From JAYQKL01 sp049890195 (GTDB lineage: Bacteria > Pseudomonadota > Alphaproteobacteria > RS24): a stretch of 64,000 nt of DNA. The stretch spans positions 1-64,000 of the forward strand of contig JBMHBY010000006.1 of assembly GCA_049890195.1 (NCBI GenBank), in the 5' to 3' direction. The notes below the pieces were generated by a model. That model worked only from the letters and a program-made list of their open reading frames with translations, was not told where the DNA came from and ran no database searches. Below, in pieces: positions 49,755 to 59,048 of this stretch (its first letter is position 1; every line of letters begins with the position of its first letter). Both the position numbers and the translations under genes were made by a program.

Positions 49755-51779
49755 CTATTCAATCATCTCAAAGGCGGCAACCAAGCGCATTTTCAGTATC
49801 AAAGCATTCAACAGATTTAAACGATTCGACCGTATTTCAGCATCATCATCATTGACCATCACGGCCTCAAAGAAAGCATCCACCGGCCCCCGCAATGTGG
49901 CTAAGCTGTCAAGATAGATCTCAAAGCCGTCAAATGAGCTCAGGTCGGGGGTACCGAGTGACTGAATGGCCTGATAAAGGTTTGCTTCCTGCTCCACTGC
50001 CAGAAGGTCGGCATTGACAACCGCCTCTGAAAGATTGGCTTTCACCAAGATTCCGTCGGCCCGACGAAAAGCGGCCAGCAGGTTGGCGCCGTCATCAGCC
50101 TGCAAAAACGCGTTGAGTTTTTTGGCTCGCAGAACAAGGTCAAAAACATCATCCGCACCTTCAGTGAATACTGCGTTCACAATGTCATGGCTGACACCAA
50201 GATCACGCAGATAAACCTTTAAACGTTCCAGCACAAACCCCAGCAATTGACCGGCAAGAGCAGGGCTGTTCTCTGCCCCATGCAGATCCAACCCCTTTTC
50301 AAATACCGGCACCAGCGGCAACCGGGTCTCCGTTTCAAGCAATATGCGGATGACGCCAAGCGCGGCGCGGCGCAGCGCATAAGGGTCTTTCGAGCCGGTC
50401 GGCTTTTCGTCAATTTTCCAAAATCCGGTCAGCGTGTCGATTTTGTCTGCCAGAGCCACAACGCACCCCTCGGCAGTGGCCGGAACATCATCACCCGGCC
50501 CGAGCGGACTGTAATGACCGCGGATGGCCGCCCCGACAGCCGCGTCATCGGCGTAATAGCCGCCCATGACCCCCTGCAGTTCCGGGAACTCATAGACCAT
50601 GGACGACACCAGATCCGCCTTGCACAAACGTGCGGCTGCTGACGCCGTTTCGGTTTGCGCTCCCAGCGGCGCTGCCAAAGCCTCCGCCAGAGCCTCAATC
50701 CGCTGTGTCTTTTCCCGGACAGAGCCGAGCTTGGCGTGAAAGATGATCTTGTCAAGCTCCGGCAGGCGCTCGGACAGCGCAGTCTTGCGGTCCTGATCCC
50801 AGAAGAACTTGCCGTCGGACAAACGCGCCCGCAAAACCCGTTCATTGCCGTCAATAATCGCTGCCCCGCCATCGCTGGTTTCCATGTTTGAAACAGTAAT
50901 GAACCGCGGCGCCAGCTTTCCGGTCTTCGGATCACGCAGGCAAAAATATTTTTGATGCGTGCGCATCACTGACACCAAAACTTCCTCCGGAACCTCCATA
51001 AAGGCATCATCAATCCTGCCAGTCAGAGCCACCGGCCATTCCACAAGCCCAGCCGTCTCGCGCAGCAAAGTGTCGTCCTCATGCAAAACCAACCCCTCAG
51101 CCTCAGCCAAAGCGCGGGCCTGTTCCGCAATCCGCTGCTGCCGGCGGCCGCTGTCGACAATGACCTTGGCGGTTTCCAGCTTGGCAACATAGTCGTCGGC
51201 GGTGCGAATCTCAATCGCATCCGGTTTCATAAAACGATGCCCGTAGGTCACACCGCCCGATGCCAGACCATCCACCTCAAACGGGACAACCTCGCCATCA
51301 AAACGGCAAAGAATGGCTCGCAGAGGCCTTACCCATCTGAGCTTGCCGGCGCCCCAGCGCATAGATTTTGGCCAGGGGAAATTCTCAATCACCGCGGGAA
51401 CAGCATCCGCCAAAACCTCGGCCACAGGCCGTCCGGCCACCTCGGTTTCCAGTAGATAGAAATCTCCTTTCGGATGCTCGCAGACGGTCAACCCGTCGGT
51501 GCTGTCGAGCCCGTTGGCCTTCAAAAAGCCCTGAATGGCCTGTTCAGGCGCCGAAACTTTGGGGCCTTTTTTCTCGATTTTACGGTCTTTGGTGCGTCCC
51601 TCCAGCCCCCGGACCAGCAACGCAAGGCGCTGCGGGGCTGCAAAAACCTCTGCATTCTCAACGGACATTTCGTATTCCGCCAAATGTTCGCTGACCAGAC
51701 GCCGCAAATCCTCTGCCGCCTGCGCCTGCATGCCGGCCGGAATTTCCTCTGAATACAATTCCAGAACCAGATCCGCCAT
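49755..51779 (-). CDS. glyS: Glycyl-tRNA synthetase beta subunit
   Basis: GlyS is the tRNA-binding subunit of the heterotetrameric bacterial GlyRS. The 674 residues start LVLELYSEEIPAGMQAQA and include GKLRWVRPLRAILCRFDGEV, the HD-like KADLVSSMVYEFPELQGVMG and the C-terminal DALR-type anticodon region. ATG 51779 is 1 base after the glyQ stop, so translation is coupled. Confidence 0.97.
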   Translation of the reverse strand: MADLVLELYSEEIPAGMQAQAAEDLRRLVSEHLAEYEMSVENAEVFAAPQRLALLVRGLEGRTKDRKIEKKGPKVSAPEQAIQGFLKANGLDSTDGLTVCEHPKGDFYLLETEVAGRPVAEVLADAVPAVIENFPWPKSMRWGAGKLRWVRPLRAILCRFDGEVVPFEVDGLASGGVTYGHRFMKPDAIEIRTADDYVAKLETAKVIVDSGRRQQRIAEQARALAEAEGLVLHEDDTLLRETAGLVEWPVALTGRIDDAFMEVPEEVLVSVMRTHQKYFCLRDPKTGKLAPRFITVSNMETSDGGAAIIDGNERVLRARLSDGKFFWDQDRKTALSERLPELDKIIFHAKLGSVREKTQRIEALAEALAAPLGAQTETASAAARLCKADLVSSMVYEFPELQGVMGGYYADDAAVGAAIRGHYSPLGPGDDVPATAEGCVVALADKIDTLTGFWKIDEKPTGSKDPYALRRAALGVIRILLETETRLPLVPVFEKGLDLHGAENSPALAGQLLGFVLERLKVYLRDLGVSHDIVNAVFTEGADDVFDLVLRAKKLNAFLQADDGANLLAAFRRADGILVKANLSEAVVNADLLAVEQEANLYQAIQSLGTPDLSSFDGFEIYLDSLATLRGPVDAFFEAVMVNDDDAEIRSNRLNLLNALILKMRLVAAFEMIE

Positions 51780-51780
51780 G

Positions 51781-52644
51781 TCACTTCGCCCCTGCGACAT
51801 AAGCTTCGGCGCAGGCTTTGGCCAGCGTCCGAACACGCCCGATATAGGCCTGCCGTTCGGTTACACTGATGACACCTCGTGCATCCAGAAGGTTGAAATT
51901 ATGGCTGGCCTTCATGCATTGGTCATAAGCAGGCAAGGCAAGACCGCGCTCGACCAGCTGCAGGCATTCCTTTTCGGCGTCCTCGAAATGGCGAAACAGA
52001 ATGTCGGTGGAGGCCGCTTCAAAATTATAATGGGAAAACTCCACCTCATTGCGGTGAAACACCTCGCCATAGGTCACGCCCTGTCCGTTGTAATCGAGTT
52101 GGAAACCGTCATCGACACCCTGCACATACATGGCAAGGCGCTCAACACCATAGGTCAATTCGCCCGAAACCATTTCAACATCAAGGCCGCCAACCTGCTG
52201 GAAATAGGTGAATTGGGAAACCTCCATCCCATCGCACCAGACCTCCCAGCCCAGCCCCCAGGCCCCCAGTGTCGGGCTTTCCCAATCATCTTCAACAAAA
52301 CGGATGTCATGCTTGTCGGGGTCAATACCAATGACACGCAGGCTGTCGAGATACAATTGCTGGATGTTGTCGGGGGACGGCTTGAGGATGACCTGAAACT
52401 GATAGTAATGCTGGAACCGGTTGGGGTTTTCACCGTACCTGCCATCCGTCGGGCGACGGGACGGCTGCACATAAGCGGCGTTCCAAGGCTGCGGCCCGAG
52501 CGCCCGCAGAACCGTTGCCGGATGAAAGGTCCCCGCCCCCATTTCCATGTCATAGGGCTGGAGAATGACACATCCGTTATCCGCCCAATAACGCTGCAGG
52601 TTGAGCACCAAATCCTGCAGGGAAATTTTCTGTGATTCGGTCAT
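51781..52644 (-). CDS. glyQ: Glycyl-tRNA synthetase alpha subunit
   Basis: GlyQ contains the class II catalytic core that activates glycine. The 287-residue protein has SLQDLVLNLQRYWADNGCVI, GAGTFHPATVLRALGPQPW, YVQPSRRPTDGRYGENPNR and GVERLAMYVQGVD, all typical. It opens the glyQ-glyS-ppdK unit. The gap to the methyltransferase gene upstream is 69 bases. Confidence 0.97.
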   Translation of the reverse strand: MTESQKISLQDLVLNLQRYWADNGCVILQPYDMEMGAGTFHPATVLRALGPQPWNAAYVQPSRRPTDGRYGENPNRFQHYYQFQVILKPSPDNIQQLYLDSLRVIGIDPDKHDIRFVEDDWESPTLGAWGLGWEVWCDGMEVSQFTYFQQVGGLDVEMVSGELTYGVERLAMYVQGVDDGFQLDYNGQGVTYGEVFHRNEVEFSHYNFEAASTDILFRHFEDAEKECLQLVERGLALPAYDQCMKASHNFNLLDARGVISVTERQAYIGRVRTLAKACAEAYVAGAK

Positions 52645-52713
52645 TTTTCCGTCCGTTTAAAAGTATCGCGAAACTACCCACCCCAGCGCAGAAAAGCAAT
52701 GCAAAAGGTGGCT

Positions 52714-53478
52714 TTAGCCTGTCTTTCCCCAATCCAGCGCCGCGCCATGGCGCAAAACATCCTCAACAGCGGGCGTGTAGCTGCCATCGGACCCGTGCAA
52801 AACCAGCGGCGGCAACAGCTTCACCGGTGCCCTGCTGTCCCGCCAGCCTCTGACAAGGATGCGTTTTGCCGGCGCATCGGCCCTTGGGGCCAGCGGCAGA
52901 ACCTCCAGCCCGCCAAGTCTCGGCTCCATCGCGGCCAACAATGCAGGCAAGGCATCAGCCAGATGAATGAAGGTCACACAGCCGCGACCCTTGACAAGGC
53001 TGACCGACCGCCTGACCCAGATCTCCAATGTGTCCTCCCGGGCAATATGTGCGGTTTTCTTTGCGGCATTGGGTGGTTGGTGCGTCGTGCCGGGCGCGTA
53101 AAAAGGCGGGTTGGCGAACACATGATCATAGCCGCCCTGCATATTCATATTCCATGCTGATATGGGGGCATGGATATCCTGAACAGTAAAATCAGCGGCT
53201 TTAAAATGATTTGATTCAGCATTGGAGCGGGCCAAGGCGATCAGATCAGGGTCTATGTCAATGCCGTGCGCCTGCACATTCGGCTCGCGCGCCGACAGGC
53301 AGAGGGCGGCCACGCCAGCCCCGCATCCAAGCTCCAAAACTGTTTCCCCGGCGTTCACCCCAACAGCCGCCGCCAGCAGAACGGCATCCGTGCCGCTGCG
53401 GTGTCCATCCGGATGTTGTGCTATTGTCAGGCGACCGCCCAGAAACTCGTCATGTGTGTGCTTTTCCATAGGTCGCAT
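52714..53478 (-). CDS. tRNA1(Val) (adenine-N6)-methyltransferase-like protein
   Basis: The 254-residue protein is a class I SAM methyltransferase. The binding loop is TVLELGCGAGVAALCLSA, and the catalytic motif NPPFYAP matches adenine-N6 enzymes (N-P-P-F/Y). The N-terminus LTIAQHPDGHRSGTDAVLLA and C-terminal RILVRGWRDSRAP resemble TrmN6/YfiC-type proteins. The exact RNA target is inferred. No strong ribosome binding site is visible before the chosen ATG; an in-frame ATG lies 9 bases further in. Confidence 0.85.
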   Translation of the reverse strand: MRPMEKHTHDEFLGGRLTIAQHPDGHRSGTDAVLLAAAVGVNAGETVLELGCGAGVAALCLSAREPNVQAHGIDIDPDLIALARSNAESNHFKAADFTVQDIHAPISAWNMNMQGGYDHVFANPPFYAPGTTHQPPNAAKKTAHIAREDTLEIWVRRSVSLVKGRGCVTFIHLADALPALLAAMEPRLGGLEVLPLAPRADAPAKRILVRGWRDSRAPVKLLPPLVLHGSDGSYTPAVEDVLRHGAALDWGKTG

Positions 53479-53567
53479 TTCATGTGCTGCAGGGAGACGT
53501 CAGCGGCGAAAAAATGCCGCACTTGCCTAAAACGCCATGGCTCCTTTATATCTGATTAGCACAGTCC

Positions 53568-53600
53568 GAAGCAAAGCAGAAGCAAAGCAGAAGCAATGAG
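53568..53600 (+). repeat. Three 11-base tandem units spanning the ispB start
   Basis: GAAGCAAAGCA occurs twice in tandem (53568-53578 and 53579-53589). A third, imperfect copy GAAGCAATGAG (53590-53600) contains the start codon of ispB at 53596. No GGAG-type ribosome binding site is present, so the repeats themselves set the initiation context. Confidence 0.8.
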
Positions 53601-54606
53601 CCGAATTATCCCACTAAGCCCCGAGGTGACGGAAAACCCGTATGACGAATTGCGTGCATTGGTCGGGGATGAAATGCGGCATGTTTCGCAGTTGATCACC
53701 GAGAAGATGTCGTCACAGGAACGCACCATTCCTGATGTCGGCGAACACATCACCAAAGCCGGCGGCAAACGGCTGCGCCCGATGCTGACGCTCGCCTCCG
53801 CGCACTTATGCGGTTATGAGGGGCGCAATCATATCGCCTTGGCCGCATCGGTTGAGCTGATGCACACCGCCACGCTGCTGCATGATGATGTGGTTGACGA
53901 AAGCGACATGCGGCGGGGAATGGAAACCTCGCGACTGAACTGGGGCAATGCCACCAGCGTCCTGGTCGGCGACTTCATGTTGGGTCAGGCCTTCAAGCTG
54001 ATGGTATCGGCCGGCAATCTGGATGTTCTGGATGTTTTGTCGAACGCCGCCGCCGTCATTGCAGAGGGTGAGGTGATGCAGCTGGCCGCCATGAACCAGA
54101 TCAGCACCGATGAAGCCAATTATCTGCAGGTCATTGACGCCAAAACCGCGGCTTTGTTCGCCTCTGCGCTGGAGGTCGGCGCGGTCATTGCGGACCAGGA
54201 CAAAACCACCCGCGAAGCGCTCTCAACCTATGGTCGCAATCTCGGCATTGCCTTTCAGCTCGTGGATGACGCCTTGGATTACAGCGACACAGATCAGACC
54301 GGAAAAAACATCGGGGATGATTTCCGAGAAGGCAAAGCGACCCTGCCCGTCTCCCTCGCTTATCAGCAGGGGACGGCGGACGAAAGAAGCTTCTGGGAGC
54401 GTACCATTGTCCTGGGTGACCAGCGGGACGGTGATTTGGAACAGGCTGTCTCCATTATGCAAAAGCACAACACGCTCAAGTTGACGTTGGAGCGGGCACG
54501 TAATTATGGCCAGCGGGCCAAAGATGTTTTGATGATTTTCCCGGACAACCCTTACCGCCAGAGTATGCTGAACATTATCGAGTTCTGCATCAGGCGCACC
54601 TATTGA
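53596..54606 (+). CDS. ispB: Polyprenyl (octaprenyl/decaprenyl) diphosphate synthase
   Basis: The enzyme makes the long isoprenoid tail of ubiquinone. The 336 residues show GGKRLRPMLTLASAHL, the first Asp-rich motif DDVVDESD, VGDFMLGQAF, and the second motif DDALDYSDT in LVDDALDY. The GKNIGDDFREGKATLP stretch is characteristic. The chain length (8 to 10 units) cannot be read with confidence. The gene stands alone on the plus strand, with stop 4 bases from the convergent ispE. Confidence 0.95.
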   Translation: MSRIIPLSPEVTENPYDELRALVGDEMRHVSQLITEKMSSQERTIPDVGEHITKAGGKRLRPMLTLASAHLCGYEGRNHIALAASVELMHTATLLHDDVVDESDMRRGMETSRLNWGNATSVLVGDFMLGQAFKLMVSAGNLDVLDVLSNAAAVIAEGEVMQLAAMNQISTDEANYLQVIDAKTAALFASALEVGAVIADQDKTTREALSTYGRNLGIAFQLVDDALDYSDTDQTGKNIGDDFREGKATLPVSLAYQQGTADERSFWERTIVLGDQRDGDLEQAVSIMQKHNTLKLTLERARNYGQRAKDVLMIFPDNPYRQSMLNIIEFCIRRTY

Positions 54607-54610
54607 TAGA

Positions 54611-55459
54611 TCAATTCAAAACCGTCGCCCGCACAAACCCTTCAGGGTAGTGATTGCTCAGAGCTTCAGCCCCCAATTCGGCATCGTGACGGCTTTGATA
54701 AAGCCCGAAACAGGTGGCCCCGCTGCCGGACATGCCCGACACCACAGCGCCGGATTCATCAATGTTTTCGAGAACCTGCCGAATTTCAGGGGCAAGTGAC
54801 AAAGCCGGCGTAAGCAGATCATTGCCATGTGCGCGCAGATGGGCCACAACAGCATCCAGATCAGCAAACCCCCCGGGTGTTGTCATGGCGTCGGCGGCCT
54901 CTGGCCTGTCGCGCTCAAGCGCATGAAACACCGGACCCGTTGGCATGGCAATGCCGGCATTGACCAATACCGCCGGACATTCGGGAAAAGCTGTCAAAGC
55001 CGCAACTTGTTCGCCGCGCCCACGCATCCAGGCAGCCCGCGACAAAAGACAAACCGGCACATCGGAGCCAAGTTCGACAGCCCGGTCATGATGGCTTTGC
55101 CCGTGCAAACGTTGAAAAAGCCTCAGCACGGCCGCCGCATCCGCCGAGCCACCGCCCATGCCGGCCATCACCGGCAGGTTTTTCTCAAGCGTCAGAACCC
55201 CCGCAATACCCGCACCAAAAAGACGCGCTGCTGACAGCACAACGTCGTCCCCGTCTAGCGCCTGCTGCAGGTCTCCGCCATAATCCCCCGTATAAGCCAA
55301 AGTGAGGGACCCGCCAGCCCGGTCAGACGGCGCGAAGCTGATCCGGTCGCCGACATCGGCAAACGCCACCAGACTTGTTAGATCGTGGAACCCATCCGAA
55401 CGCCGGTTATGAACACGGAGCGAGAGGTTGATTTTGGCCGGCGCAAATTCCGTAAACAT
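54611..55459 (-). CDS. ispE: 4-diphosphocytidyl-2-C-methyl-D-erythritol kinase
   Basis: IspE phosphorylates CDP-methylerythritol in the MEP pathway. The 282-residue GHMP kinase has FAPAKINLSLRVHNRR, the ATP loop PVMAGMGGGSADAAAVLRL, DVPVCLLSRAAWMRG and the C-terminal SGMSGSGATCFGLY. The start at ATG 55459 lies 7 bases after the TPR gene stop and has only a weak ribosome binding site, so it is probably translated by coupling. It pairs functionally with dxs and ispB. Confidence 0.95.
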   Translation of the reverse strand: MFTEFAPAKINLSLRVHNRRSDGFHDLTSLVAFADVGDRISFAPSDRAGGSLTLAYTGDYGGDLQQALDGDDVVLSAARLFGAGIAGVLTLEKNLPVMAGMGGGSADAAAVLRLFQRLHGQSHHDRAVELGSDVPVCLLSRAAWMRGRGEQVAALTAFPECPAVLVNAGIAMPTGPVFHALERDRPEAADAMTTPGGFADLDAVVAHLRAHGNDLLTPALSLAPEIRQVLENIDESGAVVSGMSGSGATCFGLYQSRHDAELGAEALSNHYPEGFVRATVLN

Positions 55460-55466
55460 CAGCTTG

Positions 55467-57212
55467 TCAAATGGCCAGCTTTTGGCCCTGATGGGCTTCA
55501 AAAACGCCAATGTCGATTTTGCGCTCCACCTGTTCGCGCTTTTCTTCTGAAATTTCAAGGGTCAACACGCGTTGCCACTGATAGCGGGCTTCAAACTGGC
55601 GGCCGACCTGCCAAAGGGCGTCCCCCAAATGGTCGATGATTTCCGGGTCGCCGGGCTGCAGCATGGTCGCATGCTCCAAAAACTTGACAGCCTTCTGGAA
55701 ATCCCCAAGCCGGTAAAACGCCCAGCCGAGGCTGTCGACAAAATATCCGTTATTCGGCTCCGCCTGGACGGCCTGCTCAACCATGGCAAGCCCCTGTTCG
55801 ACATTTTCGCCATTGTCAATCCAGCTATAGCCGAGATAATTCAGGACATAGGGCCTGTCGCCGGAAAGGTCTTTGGCAACAAGCAGGTCCGCTTCAGCAC
55901 CGGGCCAGTTGCCAAGGCGTTCACGCACAATGCCACGTCCGTAAAACAGCTCCCAATCATGCCTTTCCACCGTTCCGAGCCCGTCAATGATTGAGGTGTA
56001 ATAAGCTTCCGCCTGATCATATTTCTCCTGACGGCGCAACATATCGGCAATCAACTTGACCGAAAACCTGCTGTCATCAGCTGCAACTTCCCGCTCCAAA
56101 AGCCTGATCGCCATGTCGGGAGCGTCATTGGCCTCATGCAAAAGGGCTATGGATGCACGGACCGTTTCCCCAAACAAGTCATCCTGTCGGATTGTTTCAT
56201 AGGCAGCAATCGCCTCATCAAACAATGACAACTCCGCAAGAATATCCGCCATGGCCATCACCCCGCGACGGCTGGGAGCCATCCAGTTGGCGATTCGGAT
56301 ATAAGAGAGCTTGTCGCGCAGGTTCCTTCCCTGGCGTTCAAACGCGGCAACATCATAAAAGCCTCTGGCAAGCGCCTCCGGCTCAGTGATGCTGAGGGCT
56401 TCCGGCGCTTCATCCAGCAGCGGCCGGATGTGTCTGTAAACGGCGTGACCATCATGTTGGCCGCCTATATTCTTGAAGAAGAAGTTGCGCTGCTCGTCCA
56501 TGTTCGACCGGTGAAGGAAAAACAGAAAATCAAGCGCATGGTCAACACTCAACAGACCGTGCGCTTTGATGACAGACTCATAAACCTCCTCCGCCCTCGC
56601 CGTATCGCCGGTAAACTCGTGGAACAGAGCGATGTTTCTGAGTGCCGGACCGGTCAGGAGGCTTTCATTTTCAAGCTCAACCAGCGCCGGGATGGTGATG
56701 CTGTCGTCACCGGCCATCTGGCCTGCCCACAATGCAAGCATGCCGGCAGCAACACGGGCTGAGTCGTCCGCAAGCACCATGGCTGCTTGTTGGGCGGCCT
56801 CCCCTGGCTCATTGCCCTTGACCGCTGCAGCCGCCAACACCAGACGGGCTTTGGCGTGATGTGGGTTCATGGCAACAAGTTTACCGGCCAACTTGCAGGC
56901 CGCTTCCAGATCCCCCAAAACCAGCTTGACGGAAAACAGCCGGTCGAGAATCCGCATGTCAGTCGGGTTGAGACGATGCGCTTTGGTGAAATAAAACGCC
57001 TCAGCAATCAGATTATTTTGACGCGACGCATAATCCGCCGCCAGAACAGCCCCCTCAAAAGAGTCAACATTGACATCAGGGAGACCTTTTTGACGCGGTG
57101 CAAAATTAGGCCAGGCCAGAAGCAAACTCAGGCATACCAAACCCACCACCACCGGAACCCGGCTGTCTCCTTTGACAAGTGCGACCAGACTGGACAGGCT
57201 CAGCTTCGCCAT
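55467..57212 (-). CDS. TPR repeat protein with N-terminal membrane anchor
   Basis: The 581-residue protein has an N-terminal hydrophobic segment (VPVVVGLVCLSLLLAWP, about 21-37) and many tetratricopeptide units. The clearest are WELFYGRGIVRERLGNWPGA, YVLNYLGYSWIDNGENVEQG, YFVDSLGWAFYRLGDFQKAV and IIDHLGDALWQVGRQFEA in the C-terminal half. It resembles predicted TPR lipoprotein/scaffold proteins found beside etfD-like genes. Function is unknown; I infer a periplasmic scaffolding role. The start follows the ETF-QO stop by 4 bases. Confidence 0.83.
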   Translation of the reverse strand: MAKLSLSSLVALVKGDSRVPVVVGLVCLSLLLAWPNFAPRQKGLPDVNVDSFEGAVLAADYASRQNNLIAEAFYFTKAHRLNPTDMRILDRLFSVKLVLGDLEAACKLAGKLVAMNPHHAKARLVLAAAAVKGNEPGEAAQQAAMVLADDSARVAAGMLALWAGQMAGDDSITIPALVELENESLLTGPALRNIALFHEFTGDTARAEEVYESVIKAHGLLSVDHALDFLFFLHRSNMDEQRNFFFKNIGGQHDGHAVYRHIRPLLDEAPEALSITEPEALARGFYDVAAFERQGRNLRDKLSYIRIANWMAPSRRGVMAMADILAELSLFDEAIAAYETIRQDDLFGETVRASIALLHEANDAPDMAIRLLEREVAADDSRFSVKLIADMLRRQEKYDQAEAYYTSIIDGLGTVERHDWELFYGRGIVRERLGNWPGAEADLLVAKDLSGDRPYVLNYLGYSWIDNGENVEQGLAMVEQAVQAEPNNGYFVDSLGWAFYRLGDFQKAVKFLEHATMLQPGDPEIIDHLGDALWQVGRQFEARYQWQRVLTLEISEEKREQVERKIDIGVFEAHQGQKLAI

Positions 57213-57216
57213 CGCC

Positions 57217-58926
57217 CTACATGTTCGGGTAGTTCGGCCCACCCGCCCCTTCAGGCACAACCCAGTTTATGTTCTGGCTCGGGCATTTGATGTCGCAGGT
57301 TTTGCAGTGCACGCAGTTTTGCGCATTGATCTGCAGGCGGGGTTCCCCCTCTTCAGCACCGACAATCTCATAGACCCCGGCCGGACAATAGCGTTGGGCA
57401 GGCTCATCATAATCGGCAAGATTGACCGTGATGGGAACAGATGTGTCCTTCAGGGTCAAATGCGCCGGCTGATCCTCTTCATGATTGGTTGCCGACAGGA
57501 ACACAGAGGAGAGCTTGTCGAAAGACACCTCACCATCCGGTTTCGGATAGTCGATTTTTTCGCATTCTGAAGCTTTTTTCAATGTCGCATGATCCGGCTT
57601 GCCGTGACTGATTGTAAATGGCAGTCCGATGTTCAGGGTCCGCATCCACATTTCGACGCCGCCAAGCAGGGTGCCGAGGAACGTGCCGAATTTTGACAAA
57701 AGCGGCTTCACATTACGAACCTTTTTCAACTCCTTGTATATGTCAGAGGCCTCATAAGCGGTTTGATAGGCTGCGAGTTCGTCATAGCTGCGCCCGCTGG
57801 ACAAGGCCTCAAAAGCCGCTTCCGCCGCCAGAATGCCGGACTCTATGGCATTGTGACTGCCTTTGATGCGCGGCACATTGACAAATCCGGCGGCACAGCC
57901 CAGCAGCGCCCCGCCCGGGAAGGTCAGTTTCGGGACAGACTGAAAACCACCTTCCGTAATGGCGCGGGCACCATAGGAGATGCGCTTGCCGCCCTTCAGC
58001 GTTTCACGGATGTGACTGTGCATCTTGAAACGCTGGAACTCGTCGTAAGGTGACAAATGCGGGTTTTCATAGTTCAGGTGCGTCACAAAACCGATGGAGA
58101 CGAAATTGTCCCCGAAATGATACATCCAGGATCCGCCACCGGTGCGGTTGTCCAAAGGCCAGCCGAGTGTGTGCTGGACAAAGCCGGGTTGATGTTTCGC
58201 CGGCTCCACCTGCCACAATTCCTTGATGCCGATTCCGTATTTCTGGAAGTCTGCGTTTTGGTCCAGATCAAAATGCTCAATCATGGCTTTTGACAGGGAG
58301 CCACGGGCGCCTTCAGCAAAGAAGGTATACTTGGCCAGCAATTCCATACCCGGCATCCAGCCGTCTTTCTTCTCACCGGATTTGGACACCCCCATGTCAC
58401 CGGTCGCAACACCGCGCACGGCACCGGCATCGTCAAACAGCACTTCGGCGGCGGCAAACCCGGGATAGACCTCCACGCCCAAAGCCTCAGCCTGCTCACC
58501 GAGCCAGCGCGCAACATTGCCGAGGCTGGCAATGTAATTGCCGTGGTTTTTCATCAATGGCGGCAGGAAAAGATTGGGAATCGGAAGCGCACCATATTCA
58601 CTCAACCATAAAAAGCGGTCTTTTGTGACTTTGCTCTCCAATGGCGCGCCGCGTTCTTTCCAGTCAGGAAAAAGACGATTGAGCCCACGGGGATCAATGA
58701 CGGCACCAGATAGAATGTGAGCGCCGATTTCAGAACCTTTTTCAAGCACGCACACAGAGACGTCATCCCCCTTTTCAGCCGCCAGTTGCTTCAGGCGGAT
58801 GGCAGCAGAAAGACCTGCAGGACCGCCGCCCACAATGACCACATCATATTCCATGCTTTCGCGCTCTTCAGGAGACAGGACCCAACCTTGACGGGGATTG
58901 ACCTCATTGACAGCGTAATCAGACAT
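57217..58926 (-). CDS. Electron transfer flavoprotein-ubiquinone oxidoreductase
   Basis: ETF-QO passes electrons from ETF (beta-oxidation and amino-acid breakdown) to ubiquinone in the inner membrane. The 569-residue protein has the FAD motif YDVVIVGGGPAGLSAAIRLK near residue 27, quinone-site and membrane-surface segments, and the C-terminal 4Fe-4S ligands in CVHCKTCDIKCPSQNINW. The start has GAGG upstream. The 5' region (58927-59048) is shared with the divergent uracil-DNA glycosylase gene. Confidence 0.95.
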   Translation of the reverse strand: MSDYAVNEVNPRQGWVLSPEERESMEYDVVIVGGGPAGLSAAIRLKQLAAEKGDDVSVCVLEKGSEIGAHILSGAVIDPRGLNRLFPDWKERGAPLESKVTKDRFLWLSEYGALPIPNLFLPPLMKNHGNYIASLGNVARWLGEQAEALGVEVYPGFAAAEVLFDDAGAVRGVATGDMGVSKSGEKKDGWMPGMELLAKYTFFAEGARGSLSKAMIEHFDLDQNADFQKYGIGIKELWQVEPAKHQPGFVQHTLGWPLDNRTGGGSWMYHFGDNFVSIGFVTHLNYENPHLSPYDEFQRFKMHSHIRETLKGGKRISYGARAITEGGFQSVPKLTFPGGALLGCAAGFVNVPRIKGSHNAIESGILAAEAAFEALSSGRSYDELAAYQTAYEASDIYKELKKVRNVKPLLSKFGTFLGTLLGGVEMWMRTLNIGLPFTISHGKPDHATLKKASECEKIDYPKPDGEVSFDKLSSVFLSATNHEEDQPAHLTLKDTSVPITVNLADYDEPAQRYCPAGVYEIVGAEEGEPRLQINAQNCVHCKTCDIKCPSQNINWVVPEGAGGPNYPNM

Positions 58927-59048
58927 TTTTCACCTCAGTTCCGTACTTGGCACATATTTACCATACAATTACCCGCAAGAAATGGTAAAAATAAAGGAAT
59001 CAGTTCGCATCGTGACAAAATACCGCTGTCACCAACCTGAATGTAAGA

